NCBI GenBank assembly: GCA_018829565.1
Contig: JAHJTW010000238.1
Location: 1 to 46,540, forward strand
Length of the DNA stretch: 46,540 nt
Direction: 5' to 3'
From: a bacterium
GTDB lineage: Bacteria > Krumholzibacteriota > Krumholzibacteriia > LZORAL124-64-63
The position numbers and the translations under genes are program-made. Under the pieces are notes generated by a model. That model did not search any database. It saw only the letters and a program-made list of their open reading frames with translations, and was not told the DNA's origin. Of the stretch, positions 24,391 through 31,464 are shown piece by piece (position 1 is the first letter of the stretch; the number at the start of each line of letters is the position of its first letter).

Positions 24391-24801
24391 TCAGCGCATG
24401 CTCACGAGGTCGGCGAAGGTCAGGTTGACCACGTCCCCGCTTTCCCTCCAGCTCACCGTCACCTCGATGCGGTCCAGCCCGAAACCCACGTTGGTGATGG
24501 TGCTGTTCCAGGTGACCCCGCTGTCCTCGCCCGCCTCGTCCACCGCGTTGCCGAAACCCATGCCCTTGATCCGCTCGAGCTGGGCCTGCCCCACCGTGAC
24601 CGCTCGGGTGTACTGGTCCGATTCGGTGACTTCCCGCTTGGCCCGGTGCTGGATGAGCGCGATGGGGATCACGCCCACCGAAAGGATCACCAGCACGACC
24701 AGGATCTCCACCAGGGTGAAGCCCTCGCGCCCGCGCCCGTGCCCGAGGGCCGGGCCCCGGCGGCGCAGTTTCGAGAAGGCCCTGAACGTTCGCTGCAGCA
24801 T
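24391..24801 (-). CDS. pilV: minor pilin PilV
   Basis: The 136-residue product has a long basic leader of about 26 residues and the cleavage site REG/FTLVEILVVLVILSVGVI with the +5 Glu. Small size and place between the FimU-type pilin and PilW identify it as PilV. The start ATG overlaps the stop of the upstream pilin gene in TGATG, so translation is probably coupled. It is shorter than the usual PilV (about 150-185), with a compact C-terminal domain around WRESGDVVNLTF. Confidence 0.82.
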   Translation of the reverse strand: MLQRTFRAFSKLRRRGPALGHGRGREGFTLVEILVVLVILSVGVIPIALIQHRAKREVTESDQYTRAVTVGQAQLERIKGMGFGNAVDEAGEDSGVTWNSTITNVGFGLDRIEVTVSWRESGDVVNLTFADLVSMR

Positions 24802-25244
24802 CAGTGCACCTCCACCTGGCCGGTAGGCAGCAGGTTGACCTGCTTGGTGCCCGCGGAGTTGGTCAGGTTGAAGACCGTGGAGTTGGCCATCCCCCAGGGG
24901 AAGAAGTCGGCGGTCGCGTTGGCCGCCAGGGTGAGGCCGCCGGTGAAGGTCTGGTCCCTCAGGACGGATCCGGAAAGCGGTTCGATCACCTGGTAGCCGG
25001 CCGGGGTGGCCCTGAACCGCAGGACCTGCCCGTTGGAGATCGCGACCGATCGGGCAAACTGCAGGTCGGCCATCATGCGGTCGGTGCTCGTCTGCAGGTT
25101 GTTGGATTGCAGGAAGCGGAACAGCGGAGGCGTGGCGATGCCCGCGATGACGCCCATGATCAGGACGATGAGCATCATCTCCACCAGCGTGAATCCGCCG
25201 CGCGGAGGCAATATTTTCCTGCCGGGTCGATCCCTGCCGTTCAT
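24801..25244 (-). CDS. fimU: minor pilin FimU/GspH-type
   Basis: The 147-residue product has the prepilin site PRGG/FTLVEMMLIVLIMGVIAGIA with Glu +5, then the GspH/FimT-like pattern RMMADLQFARSVAISNGQ, typical of FimU and GspH minor pilins. It begins the operon fimU-pilV-pilW-pilX-pilY1. The frame is open to 25373, but the ATG at 25244 puts the leader at a normal length of about 18 residues. The ribosome site is poor (GGGGGG 8 bases upstream). A sigma-54-type promoter lies about 80 bases upstream. Confidence 0.87.
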   Translation of the reverse strand: MNGRDRPGRKILPPRGGFTLVEMMLIVLIMGVIAGIATPPLFRFLQSNNLQTSTDRMMADLQFARSVAISNGQVLRFRATPAGYQVIEPLSGSVLRDQTFTGGLTLAANATADFFPWGMANSTVFNLTNSAGTKQVNLLPTGQVEVH

Positions 25245-25324
25245 CGTTCGGGCCCCCCATCCTGGTTTTCCCTCGTTCCGGAGCGCGATTCCGCCGCCCG
25301 GACCCAATGACTCGCGGGGATCCC

Positions 25325-25340
25325 TGCAAGGACCGTACCG
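25325..25340 (-). promoter_or_regulatory. sigma-54 promoter of the minor pilin operon
   Basis: Minus-strand CGGTACGGTCCTTGCA matches the -24/-12 consensus TGGCACGnnnnTTGCA at 10 of 12 defined positions, including the invariant GG and GC at correct spacing. The predicted start is about 70 bases before the fimU ATG. Sigma-54 control of pilin genes is well known in other bacteria. It would need an enhancer-binding protein; a 15-bp palindrome at 25390-25404 is a possible site. Confidence 0.5.
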
Positions 25341-25389
25341 GGTTTGAAAATCAAGAAAGGCGTTGGGGAACAAGGAGATCGGTGGGGTC

Positions 25390-25404
25390 GCCCGGTCACC
25401 GGGC
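25390..25404. promoter_or_regulatory. 15-bp palindrome, possible activator site
   Basis: GCCCGGTCACCGGGC is a perfect 7+1+7 palindrome placed about 50-65 bp upstream of the -24 element, a reasonable distance for an enhancer-type site. It could as well be a structural hairpin after hflX, whose stop is at 25531; there is no T run beside it. Confidence 0.3.
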
Positions 25405-25507
25405 AGCAGAATGCAACCCTGTGGCCCGGATTGCGGGCGGGTTGCACGGAAATTCCTTCCGGAATCGGGTTTTCACCCCGGATCAGCAATCAGCGGGCCA
25501 GGCCCGG

Positions 25508-25540
25508 GTCACTCGACGGTCACTCGACGGTCATTCGACC
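25508..25540. repeat. three 11-bp tandem repeats at the hflX 3' end
   Basis: The unit on the minus strand is GTCGARTGACC, three times in a row. The first copy supplies the last codons and TGA of hflX. Because 11 is not a multiple of three, the three TGA codons fall in three different frames, so all forward frames are closed within 25 bases. Confidence 0.85.
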
Positions 25541-26835
25541 AGCCGGGCGCCCTCGCGGGTGATCAGGCGGTTCTTCTCGACGTCCGTCACCCGGACGGTG
25601 GCGCGGCACAGGTCCCCCTCGAACTGCTGGTCCAGCACCGATCCGGTGCGGTGCAGCGGACTGAGGGCGTGCAGCCGGGAGCTGGGCAGCTCGATGGTGC
25701 AGATCGTCTCGACGGCGAGCAGGCGGCCGGCGAGCGCCTCCCTCAGCTCGTTCACTCCGTCGGGATCCTTGCCCGAGACGAACAGGGCCCCGGGATAGGC
25801 GCGGCTGAACCGGTTCTCGAACAGGTCGGCGTCCACCAGGTCCATCTTGTTGAAGACCATCAGGGCGGGCTTGTCGCGCGGCACGATGTCCTCGAGCACC
25901 TTGTTCACCGAGAGGATCTGATGCTCCGGATCCTCGCACGAGGCGTCCACCACGTGGACCATCAGGTCGGCGTCGCGGACCTCCTGCAGGGTCGCCTTGA
26001 AGCTCTCGACCAGGTGGTGGGGCAGCCGCCGGATGAAACCCACGGTGTCGGTCAGCAGGAAGCGCCGCCGCTCGTCCAGCTCGACCCGCCGCGTGGTGGC
26101 GTCCAGGGTGGCGAAGAGCTGGTCCTTGACGTAGACGTCGGCCCCGGTGATGCCGTTCATCAGGGTCGACTTGCCGGCGTTGGTGTATCCCACGAGGGCG
26201 GCCGTGAACATCCCCTCCCGCGAACGGACCTGGGTCTGCCGCGTGGACTCGATCTCCTGGAGCTGCCGCCGGAGCATGGCCATGCGCCGGTCCAGCAGGC
26301 GCCGGTCGGTCTCCAGCTGCGTTTCGCCCGGGCCCCGGGTGCCGATCCCGCCCGCCTGCCGCTCGAGGTGCGACCACAGGCGCGTCAGGCGCGGCAGCAG
26401 GTACTGCAGCTGGGCCAGCTCGACCTGCAGGCAGGCCTGCTTGGTGCTGGCGTGCTTGGCGAAGATGTCGAGGATCAGTTCGGTGCGGTCCAGGACGCTC
26501 GCGTCCAGGGCCTTTTCCAGGTTGCGGCCCTGGGCCGGCGACAGGTCGTTGTCGAACACCACCAGGTCGGCCCCGGTCTCCTCGACCAGTTCCTTCAGCT
26601 CGTCGAGCTTTCCGCTGCCGATGAAGGTGGGAGGCTCGGGCCGCGCCCGCCGCTGCTCCATCTGCCCCAGGACGTCGCCGCCCGCGGTCTCGACCAGCCG
26701 GCCCAGCTCGGCCAGGTCGGCGTCGCCGCCCATCCCTCCGGACCAGGCCAGCGGCAGGTGGACCCCGACCAGGACCGCCTTCTGCCGGGGCACTTCGGTG
26801 GAGAATCCCTGTTGTTCGTTCTGGCGAATACCCAT
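25531..26835 (-). CDS. hflX: ribosome-associated GTPase HflX
   Basis: The 434-residue product has the HflX N-terminal domain (about 20-185, with FIGSGKLDEL), a coiled linker containing RGPGETQLETDRR, and a GTPase domain: G1 GYTNAGKST, G3 DTVGF, G4 NKMD. HflX splits stalled 70S ribosomes during stress. Length is typical. The start ATG has GAGG 7 bases upstream. The codons around the start lie inside a stretch duplicated from the tail of the ABC-F gene 1 kb away, so abcF and hflX were probably once adjacent. The gene ends in an 11-bp triplication. A weak -10-like TATATT near 27110 could be its promoter, with a long leader. Confidence 0.95.
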   Translation of the reverse strand: MGIRQNEQQGFSTEVPRQKAVLVGVHLPLAWSGGMGGDADLAELGRLVETAGGDVLGQMEQRRARPEPPTFIGSGKLDELKELVEETGADLVVFDNDLSPAQGRNLEKALDASVLDRTELILDIFAKHASTKQACLQVELAQLQYLLPRLTRLWSHLERQAGGIGTRGPGETQLETDRRLLDRRMAMLRRQLQEIESTRQTQVRSREGMFTAALVGYTNAGKSTLMNGITGADVYVKDQLFATLDATTRRVELDERRRFLLTDTVGFIRRLPHHLVESFKATLQEVRDADLMVHVVDASCEDPEHQILSVNKVLEDIVPRDKPALMVFNKMDLVDADLFENRFSRAYPGALFVSGKDPDGVNELREALAGRLLAVETICTIELPSSRLHALSPLHRTGSVLDQQFEGDLCRATVRVTDVEKNRLITREGARLVE

Positions 26836-26916
26836 CGACCTTCCTCGACTTCCAGGCCCGGTTGCTCCCGGGCCCCCATCAGTTCATGAACTTCAGCGTC
26901 GATCTCCCGGCAACGC
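26817..26916 (-). repeat. diverged duplicate of the abcF/hflX junction, copy A
   Basis: This 100-base stretch matches 27881-27980 without gaps at about 79 positions by eye, offset 1,064. It spans the first codons of hflX and a vestige of the abcF 3' end. Beyond it on both sides the two copies diverge completely. Confidence 0.8.
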
Positions 26917-26925
26917 ACACCCGGC
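26838..26925 (-). pseudogene. remnant of an abcF C-terminus upstream of hflX
   Basis: Translated on the minus strand in the proper frame this reads VRCREIDAEVHELMGAREQ and on to GLEVEEGR, clearly related to the true ABC-F tail LRCQAIDGELQELMGAWEQ and GLEIEES. The stop codon of the real gene is missing, and nothing of the rest of an ABC-F gene is recognisable upstream, so it is a fragment. Its start is undefined. Confidence 0.7.
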
Positions 26926-27880
26926 ACCGCGGCCGGGGCGCCGATCCTCCTGGACCTGGCGGCAGGAAGAAGAGACCTGAAAAGAGACGAGGGCTGGACC
27001 ACAGGAAGCGGCCGGGCCCCGCGGTGTCATGGCGGGCCTGCTCACGATCGCCCAGGTCCAATTGAGAGTTGCCGCTCTCGTTCCCGCGAATGAGCCCGGC
27101 CGCATCACAATATAACACCGATACGGTCAGGCGGGGAGAGGTTCACCAGGACCCCGGCGCATCGCGGCCGTCCCGGATTTCGGGGACCTTCCCCTCACAG
27201 GACGCGCGCAGCGGCAGAGAGCCCGCGGCAGAGCCCGCGGCAGCAGCAGCGGCCGCTCCTGGCCGCTCCTGGCCGCTGTTCAACATCCGGAGGTATGACG
27301 CCCATGTCCAGGAACGAATGGGGCCCCCCGAGACTTGATGAATTGTGGCGCTGGCGGGTTCATTTGAACCCTTCTGCGGCCTTTTTGATTAAAATTGGTC
27401 ACGCTCCCGCAACAAAACCAGTCTGTCCAGGGGAGTCCTTACTCCTGCACGGGATCTCGCTGAACCAATCCCCAGGGATTCAAAAGATTGTGGGTCTGCC
27501 GTTACCTCCACCGCGCCTTCTGAAAACCGTGCGGGCCGCGGCAAGAACTTCTTCGGCATCTACCCAGACCGCCATCTTTCCCCGGGAAATTTCGCATTGA
27601 TGGATGACAACACCATCTATCCCCTTTGAACCGCCGGTTGGTCGTCAGATTTCACAAGAACCGCCCGCCTTGAGGCTTTCGGGATAGGTTTTTTGAAAAA
27701 GTCATGAAAATAACAGCCGGCTGCAAGTCTTTGGGGTCAAAGATCAAAATGTCGTCATGCCCGGGTCGACAGCCCTCCATGGGAGGGACAACGGCGGGGC
27801 GAAAAAGCACTCGCGGTCGGGGACGGGTTTTCGATTTTCAGGCCCCGCTTCAAATCCCCCAGAATGCGCTCCAGGGGGGG
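26926..27880. other. gene-poor kilobase between hflX and abcF
   Basis: No frame here resembles a known protein, and composition is mixed, with AT-rich patches (27375-27420, 27680-27760) unusual for this genome. It holds short tandem repeats at 27211-27280, a GGGTTC/GAACCC hairpin at 27356-27371, a CCCTCC/GGAGGG hairpin near 27774-27788 and a palindrome CAGCCGGCTG at 27714-27723. I looked for tRNA, tmRNA, RNase P and SRP RNA hallmarks and saw none. A plus-strand frame at 27304-27600 with a good ribosome site exists but has no recognisable product. Confidence 0.6.
27211..27280. repeat. cluster of short GC-rich tandem repeats
   Basis: Two near copies of GCAGAGCCCGCG are followed by a CAG run and by GGCCGCTCCT repeated 2.7 times. 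Such slippage-prone repeats are noncoding here and may be a relic of replication slippage. Confidence 0.75.
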
Positions 27881-27980
27881 CGTTCTGGCGGATCCCCATC
27901 AGCTTTCCTCGATTTCCAGGCCCAATTGCTCCCAGGCCCCCATGAGCTCCTGGAGCTCGCCGTCGATCGCCTGACAGCGC
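27881..27980 (-). repeat. abcF/hflX junction, copy B
   Basis: Partner of 26817-26916. It covers the last codons and TGA of the intact abcF gene and, directly overlapping the stop, ATGGGGATCCGCCAGAACG, which matches the first codons of hflX (MGIRQN) and then leads nowhere. Confidence 0.8.
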
Positions 27981-29839
27981 AGGCCCAGCGCTACCCGCTG
28001 TTCTGCGGTCGTCTCGGCCCGGCCCATGGACGCCACCGCGGCGTCCTTCTCCTCCTCGAGCGCAAGGATCTGCGCTTCCAGTTCATCCATCCTGCGCTGG
28101 CGCCGCTGGATCTCGTTCTTGCTGAGCCCTCCAGCCGAACCAGCGCGGACTTCGGTGGCCTGGGCCGCCCTTCGTGACGGCAGTGCCGCAGCCTGGGCTG
28201 CGGCCCGCCGCTCATCGCGGTCTCGGGCGTACTCGCTGTAGTTGCCGGCATACTGCTGGATGACCGGAACACCATCCGCATCCTGCCCGAACACGATCAG
28301 CCGTTGCACCAGCTTGTCCAGGAAGCGCCGGTCGTGCGACACCACGATCATGGTGCCGTCGAATTCCTTCAGCGCCGCCTCGAGCGACTCGCGGCTGCGC
28401 ACGTCCAGGTGGTTCGTCGGCTCGTCGAGCAGCAGGGTGTTGTGCCCCTCCTTGATCAGGCGCAACAGGGACAGCCGCGCCCGTTCCCCGCCCGACAGGC
28501 GGGCCACCTCGCGGTCGAACAGGTCCTCGCCGAACCCGAACGCCCCCAGGAACGAGCGCAGCTCGCCCAGGGTCGCCCGCGGATCCACCGCACCCATCTC
28601 GCCGATCACCGTGTTGTGGTCGGCGACGTTGCTCAGCTCCTGGTCGTAGTAGCCGAGGTCCACGTTGTGCCCGAGGACGAACTTCCCCGCATCGGGTATG
28701 GCCCGCCCGGCGACCATCTTCAGCAGCGTGGACTTGCCGCACCCGTTGGGCCCCAGGATGCCGATGCGCTCCCCTCGGGAAACATGAAGGTCCAGCCCGT
28801 CGATCACCACTCGTGGCCCGAACGCCTTGCGCAACCCCTCGGTGTGCAGGACCGTGCCCCCGCTCGGCCTGCCGGGCTCGAGCCGGAAACGGTAGAGATC
28901 CGCCTCGGCCGACGGCCGCTCGATGATCTCCTCCTTGGCCAGCTGCTTGCGCCGGGACTGGGCTTGCTTGGTGTTCTGGCCCTCGAGGTTGCGCCGGATG
29001 TACTCCTCGGTCTGCTTGATGCGGGCCTGCTGGCGCTGCCAGGCGTTGAAGTCCTGCTGGTGGCGCAGGCGGCTCTGGTCCACGAAGAACGAGTAGTTGC
29101 CCGTGTACGAGGTGAGCCTTCCCCGGTCCAGATGCACCGTGCGCCGGGCGACCCGATCCAGGAACTCCCGGTCATGCGACACCACGACGGCCGCGCCGGG
29201 AAACGATCCCAGGAATCCTTCCAGCCACTCGCACGACTCGAGATCCAGGTGGTTGGTCGGCTCGTCCAGCAGCAACAGGTCGGCCCCGCTGAGCAGCACC
29301 ACCGCCAGCGCGGCCCGCCGCCTCTCTCCGCCCGACAATCCATCGACCGGCCGATCCCAGAACGTCGCCGGCAACCCGACACCCGCCAGGGCCGTTTCCA
29401 GCCGGGACTGCATGGTGTAGCCGTCCAGGCGCTCGAACTCGTCCTGCAAGCGCCCCTGGGCCCGGACCAGCTCGGCGTGTTCCGAAGCATCGGCCTGTTC
29501 CAGCCTCCGGGCGACCGCAGCCAGTTCCTGCTCGACGTCCCGTTCCCTCGCGAACGCCCGCGTGGCCACCGTTTCGAGCAACCCGGCTCCCGGCACGCCC
29601 GGCGTCTCCAGGGACGAATCCTGCCTCAGCATCCTGATGCGCACCGCGCCCATGGTCTGGCGCACGCCGGCCGGCAATTCCAGCTCTCCGGCGATGGCGG
29701 CCAGCAGGGTGGTCTTACCTGCGCCGTTGGCGCCCACCAGCGCGACCTTCACCCCGGGCTGCAGGGCGAAGTTCACGCCGCGCAGGATCTTCTCCCGCCC
29801 GTAGTCGAAGTTCGCGTCGTTGAGGGAAACCAGGGCCAA
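27899..29839 (-). CDS. ABC-F family ATPase
   Basis: The 646-residue product has two ATPase cassettes and no membrane segment: Walker A GANGAGKTT and GPNGCGKST, signatures LSGGERRRAALA and LSGGERARLSLL, and two LLLLDEPTNHLD-type Walker B boxes. The linker between them (about 240-310, helical, RQQARIKQTEEYIRR) is the arm that enters the ribosomal E site in ABC-F translation factors, and a C-terminal coiled coil (about 560-640) is present as in Uup. I cannot decide between Uup-like, EttA-like and resistance types. The frame is open to 29887; TTG 29839 is preferred because ALVSLNDANF is the usual start and GAGG lies 9 bases upstream. Confidence 0.9.
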   Translation of the reverse strand: MALVSLNDANFDYGREKILRGVNFALQPGVKVALVGANGAGKTTLLAAIAGELELPAGVRQTMGAVRIRMLRQDSSLETPGVPGAGLLETVATRAFARERDVEQELAAVARRLEQADASEHAELVRAQGRLQDEFERLDGYTMQSRLETALAGVGLPATFWDRPVDGLSGGERRRAALAVVLLSGADLLLLDEPTNHLDLESCEWLEGFLGSFPGAAVVVSHDREFLDRVARRTVHLDRGRLTSYTGNYSFFVDQSRLRHQQDFNAWQRQQARIKQTEEYIRRNLEGQNTKQAQSRRKQLAKEEIIERPSAEADLYRFRLEPGRPSGGTVLHTEGLRKAFGPRVVIDGLDLHVSRGERIGILGPNGCGKSTLLKMVAGRAIPDAGKFVLGHNVDLGYYDQELSNVADHNTVIGEMGAVDPRATLGELRSFLGAFGFGEDLFDREVARLSGGERARLSLLRLIKEGHNTLLLDEPTNHLDVRSRESLEAALKEFDGTMIVVSHDRRFLDKLVQRLIVFGQDADGVPVIQQYAGNYSEYARDRDERRAAAQAAALPSRRAAQATEVRAGSAGGLSKNEIQRRQRRMDELEAQILALEEEKDAAVASMGRAETTAEQRVALGLRCQAIDGELQELMGAWEQLGLEIEES

Positions 29840-29916
29840 GGGGGACGTCCTCGGGTTCGGCGATGGGAAAGGGCAACCGGCCCACAATTATCACCCGGAA
29901 CCCGGCCGGCAGCAAG

Positions 29917-30076
29917 CCCGCCCCTTACGGGGCCTTTTCCCTTGCCGCATTGGCAAGGTGGGGGGATGGACCCGTCCTGCGGAGACGTAAAACCGGCTCC
30001 CCCCTCGTGGGGCCTTTTCCTTTGCCGCCGTGTCGGGGGTGAGTCATGACGGGGCACGACCGGGACGTAAAACCGG
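29917..30076. repeat. two 80-bp tandem units
   Basis: Units 29917-29996 and 29997-30076 share a hairpin followed by GGGGCCTTTTCC, then YTTGCCGC, and both end with the identical 13-mer GACGTAAAACCGG (29984 and 30064), all at offset 80. The middles differ: unit 1 holds a CCTTGCC/GGCAAGG hairpin, unit 2 the left arm of a long inverted repeat. The hairpins followed by CTTTTCC look like rightward terminators, but no plus-strand gene precedes them. Confidence 0.75.
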
Positions 30077-30153
30077 AGCCCTGCGACAACCTCCCCCAAT
30101 GAGGTGACGGGCCAGGCGAGGCAGTCCCGGTCGTGCCCCGTCATGACTCACCC
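30037..30153. repeat. perfect 29-bp inverted repeat with 59-bp centre
   Basis: Arms 30037-30065 and 30125-30153 are exact reverse complements (beginning GGGTGAGTCATGACG). The centre has a small ACCTC/GAGGT hairpin. No clear target duplication flanks it and no transposase is nearby; it resembles a MITE or large cruciform-forming element. Confidence 0.9.
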
Positions 30154-30171
30154 GCAACGAGGGCGGACAAA

Positions 30172-30211
30172 GAAAAGGCCCCTCCCGGACTCAAGGGGGA
30201 AGGGCCTTTTC
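30172..30211 (-). terminator. Rho-independent terminator of the AraC-type gene
   Basis: A perfect 10-bp stem GAAAAGGCCC/GGGCCTTTTC with further inner pairing; on the minus strand it is followed by TTTTCTTT. It begins about 20 bases after the stop at 30232. The stem is nearly symmetric, so it may also act in the other direction. Confidence 0.85.
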
Positions 30212-30231
30212 GCCGCACTCGAAAACCTTTG

Positions 30232-31122
30232 CTACCCGACGGCGTGTGGACTCTTGCGATACTTCAGCGGGGAAAGCCCGCAACGATCCTTGAAGGTCCG
30301 CGAGAAGTGCGCAAGGCTGTTGAACCCGCATTTCTTGCTGATCGCCTCGACCGAGAGGTCGAATCGACGCAGGAGGCTCTTGGCGTTCTCCACCCGCACC
30401 TGGATCAGGTAGTCGCTGAAGCTCATGCCGACTTCCGACCGGAACAGGTTGGAGAAGTACCCGGGGCTGAGGTTGACCATCTCCGCCATCTTGTCGCGAT
30501 TGATGTTGTCGTGGAAATGGGCAAGGACGTAACGGCAGGTGTACTCCGCGCGATAATCCTGCAGCTGATGCGATGCATGGATGGTGTTGCCGTCCTCGTC
30601 GACCAGGATGATCTCTGGCAGGGGTTCGTTCCAGAGATCCGCCCCGCTGATCCCGATCATTTCGGCCATGCCCGCGGCGTTGTCCTGGTTTTCGGCGACC
30701 TCGCTGAACGAGGGCGCGGCGGCCAGGGACCCCGCATTGCGCGCGCGGCCGAGAAGTTCGGTGACCAGGTGGGCCGTTTTGACGACGTTCGATTTCTGGG
30801 CAACCAGAACCGGAGCATTGGTCTTGGCTTGATGCCCGCCGATGATGTCCCGCAGCGCATTGGGAGTCTCGGCGGCATAGACGAACAGGAAGGCCGCGCC
30901 GGCAAGCGCGTCTCCGGATTCGTCCCTCTGCATCCGGTGCATGAGGATCTGGGATCCGAACAGCGCCAGGCACAGTTCGGTGGGATTGGACTCGGAGTCG
31001 GGACAGAGGAACAGGATCCTCTGACTCTCCTCCCGGCCGTGGACCAGCTGCTTCGGATAAGTCGGAAACTCGATCACGAAGCCGGTCCATGGCTGTTTTT
31101 GTACTTCAAGTCTTTCTTCCAC
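30232..31122 (-). CDS. AraC-family transcriptional regulator
   Basis: The 296-residue product ends with a two-helix-turn-helix AraC DNA-binding domain (about 195-290; NLSPGYFSNLFRSEVGMSF and KKCGFNSLAHFSRTFKDRCG). The N-terminal 180 residues contain segments such as RILFLCPDSESN, AGAAFLFVYA and AELLGRARN and look like a sensor domain, possibly PAS/PocR-like, but I cannot name it. It starts with GTG 31122, with a GGGGG 8 bases before it; no ATG lies near. The upstream region is very AT-rich for this genome (31170-31390), a likely control region. No target is obvious; the repeat spacer and the secreted protein at 31465 are its neighbours. Confidence 0.88.
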   Translation of the reverse strand: MEERLEVQKQPWTGFVIEFPTYPKQLVHGREESQRILFLCPDSESNPTELCLALFGSQILMHRMQRDESGDALAGAAFLFVYAAETPNALRDIIGGHQAKTNAPVLVAQKSNVVKTAHLVTELLGRARNAGSLAAAPSFSEVAENQDNAAGMAEMIGISGADLWNEPLPEIILVDEDGNTIHASHQLQDYRAEYTCRYVLAHFHDNINRDKMAEMVNLSPGYFSNLFRSEVGMSFSDYLIQVRVENAKSLLRRFDLSVEAISKKCGFNSLAHFSRTFKDRCGLSPLKYRKSPHAVG

Positions 31123-31464
31123 AAATTAACCCCCAAGCAGACTTGTGGTCTTGGGCAGCGCAAAGGTGTACGATAAAACAAATTTCATGTTTTACTGCAA
31201 TGAATGATACGACGCCTCTTTAGGCCTTGTCCATCAAAAAAACAAGAAAATTTACCTTTCTTTGCATTCTTGGTCGCATTTTCGGCGATTCTTCCAAGAA
31301 ATCTCCTTTTTTCGGCTGTCTTGTGAGGATCGGGGCGACGAATAAAACTATTCATTTTTTGTCTTATTTGATGTCAAAAATCCGGTCGAACCGCCCCGCA
31401 GGGTAGCAATCGGGGACTTCTCCCCGTCCGGGGGTGCGCCGGGCGGAAACGCCGAATAGGGGCG
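31123..31464. other. AT-rich spacer upstream of the AraC-type gene
   Basis: No gene is visible. From about 31170 to 31390 the composition turns clearly AT-rich, with runs such as AAAAAAACAAG and CTTTTTTC. On the minus strand a possible promoter is TTGCAG (31200-31195), 17 bases and TTTATC, low quality. A hairpin CGGGGA/TCCCCG at 31410-31425 lies after the stop of the gene at 31465 without a T run. The AT content could mark a nucleoid-protein-bound or AraC-autoregulated region. Confidence 0.5.

Noticed and set aside
25412-25427. Second sigma-54-like site
   Set aside because: Has GG and GC at correct spacing but only 8 of 12 positions match and it is farther from the pilin genes.
27211-27280. 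CRISPR-like repeats
   Set aside because: Units are 10-12 bp, adjacent and without spacers; no cas genes in the window.
27304-27600. Possible 98-residue gene with a GGAGG 9 bases before its ATG
   Set aside because: No recognisable family or coding bias typical of the neighbours; kept only as a remark in the spacer entry.
26926-27880. RNase P RNA, tmRNA, SRP RNA or tRNA gene
   Set aside because: None of the conserved hallmark strings was found on either strand by reading.
26817-27980. Insertion sequence flanked by direct repeats
   Set aside because: The repeats are 100 bp and diverged, not short target duplications, and no transposase frame or terminal inverted repeats are present.
30037-30153. 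The 29-bp inverted repeat as an attC site
   Set aside because: Arms pair perfectly with no unpaired spacers or extrahelical base and the ends lack AAC/GTT core sites.
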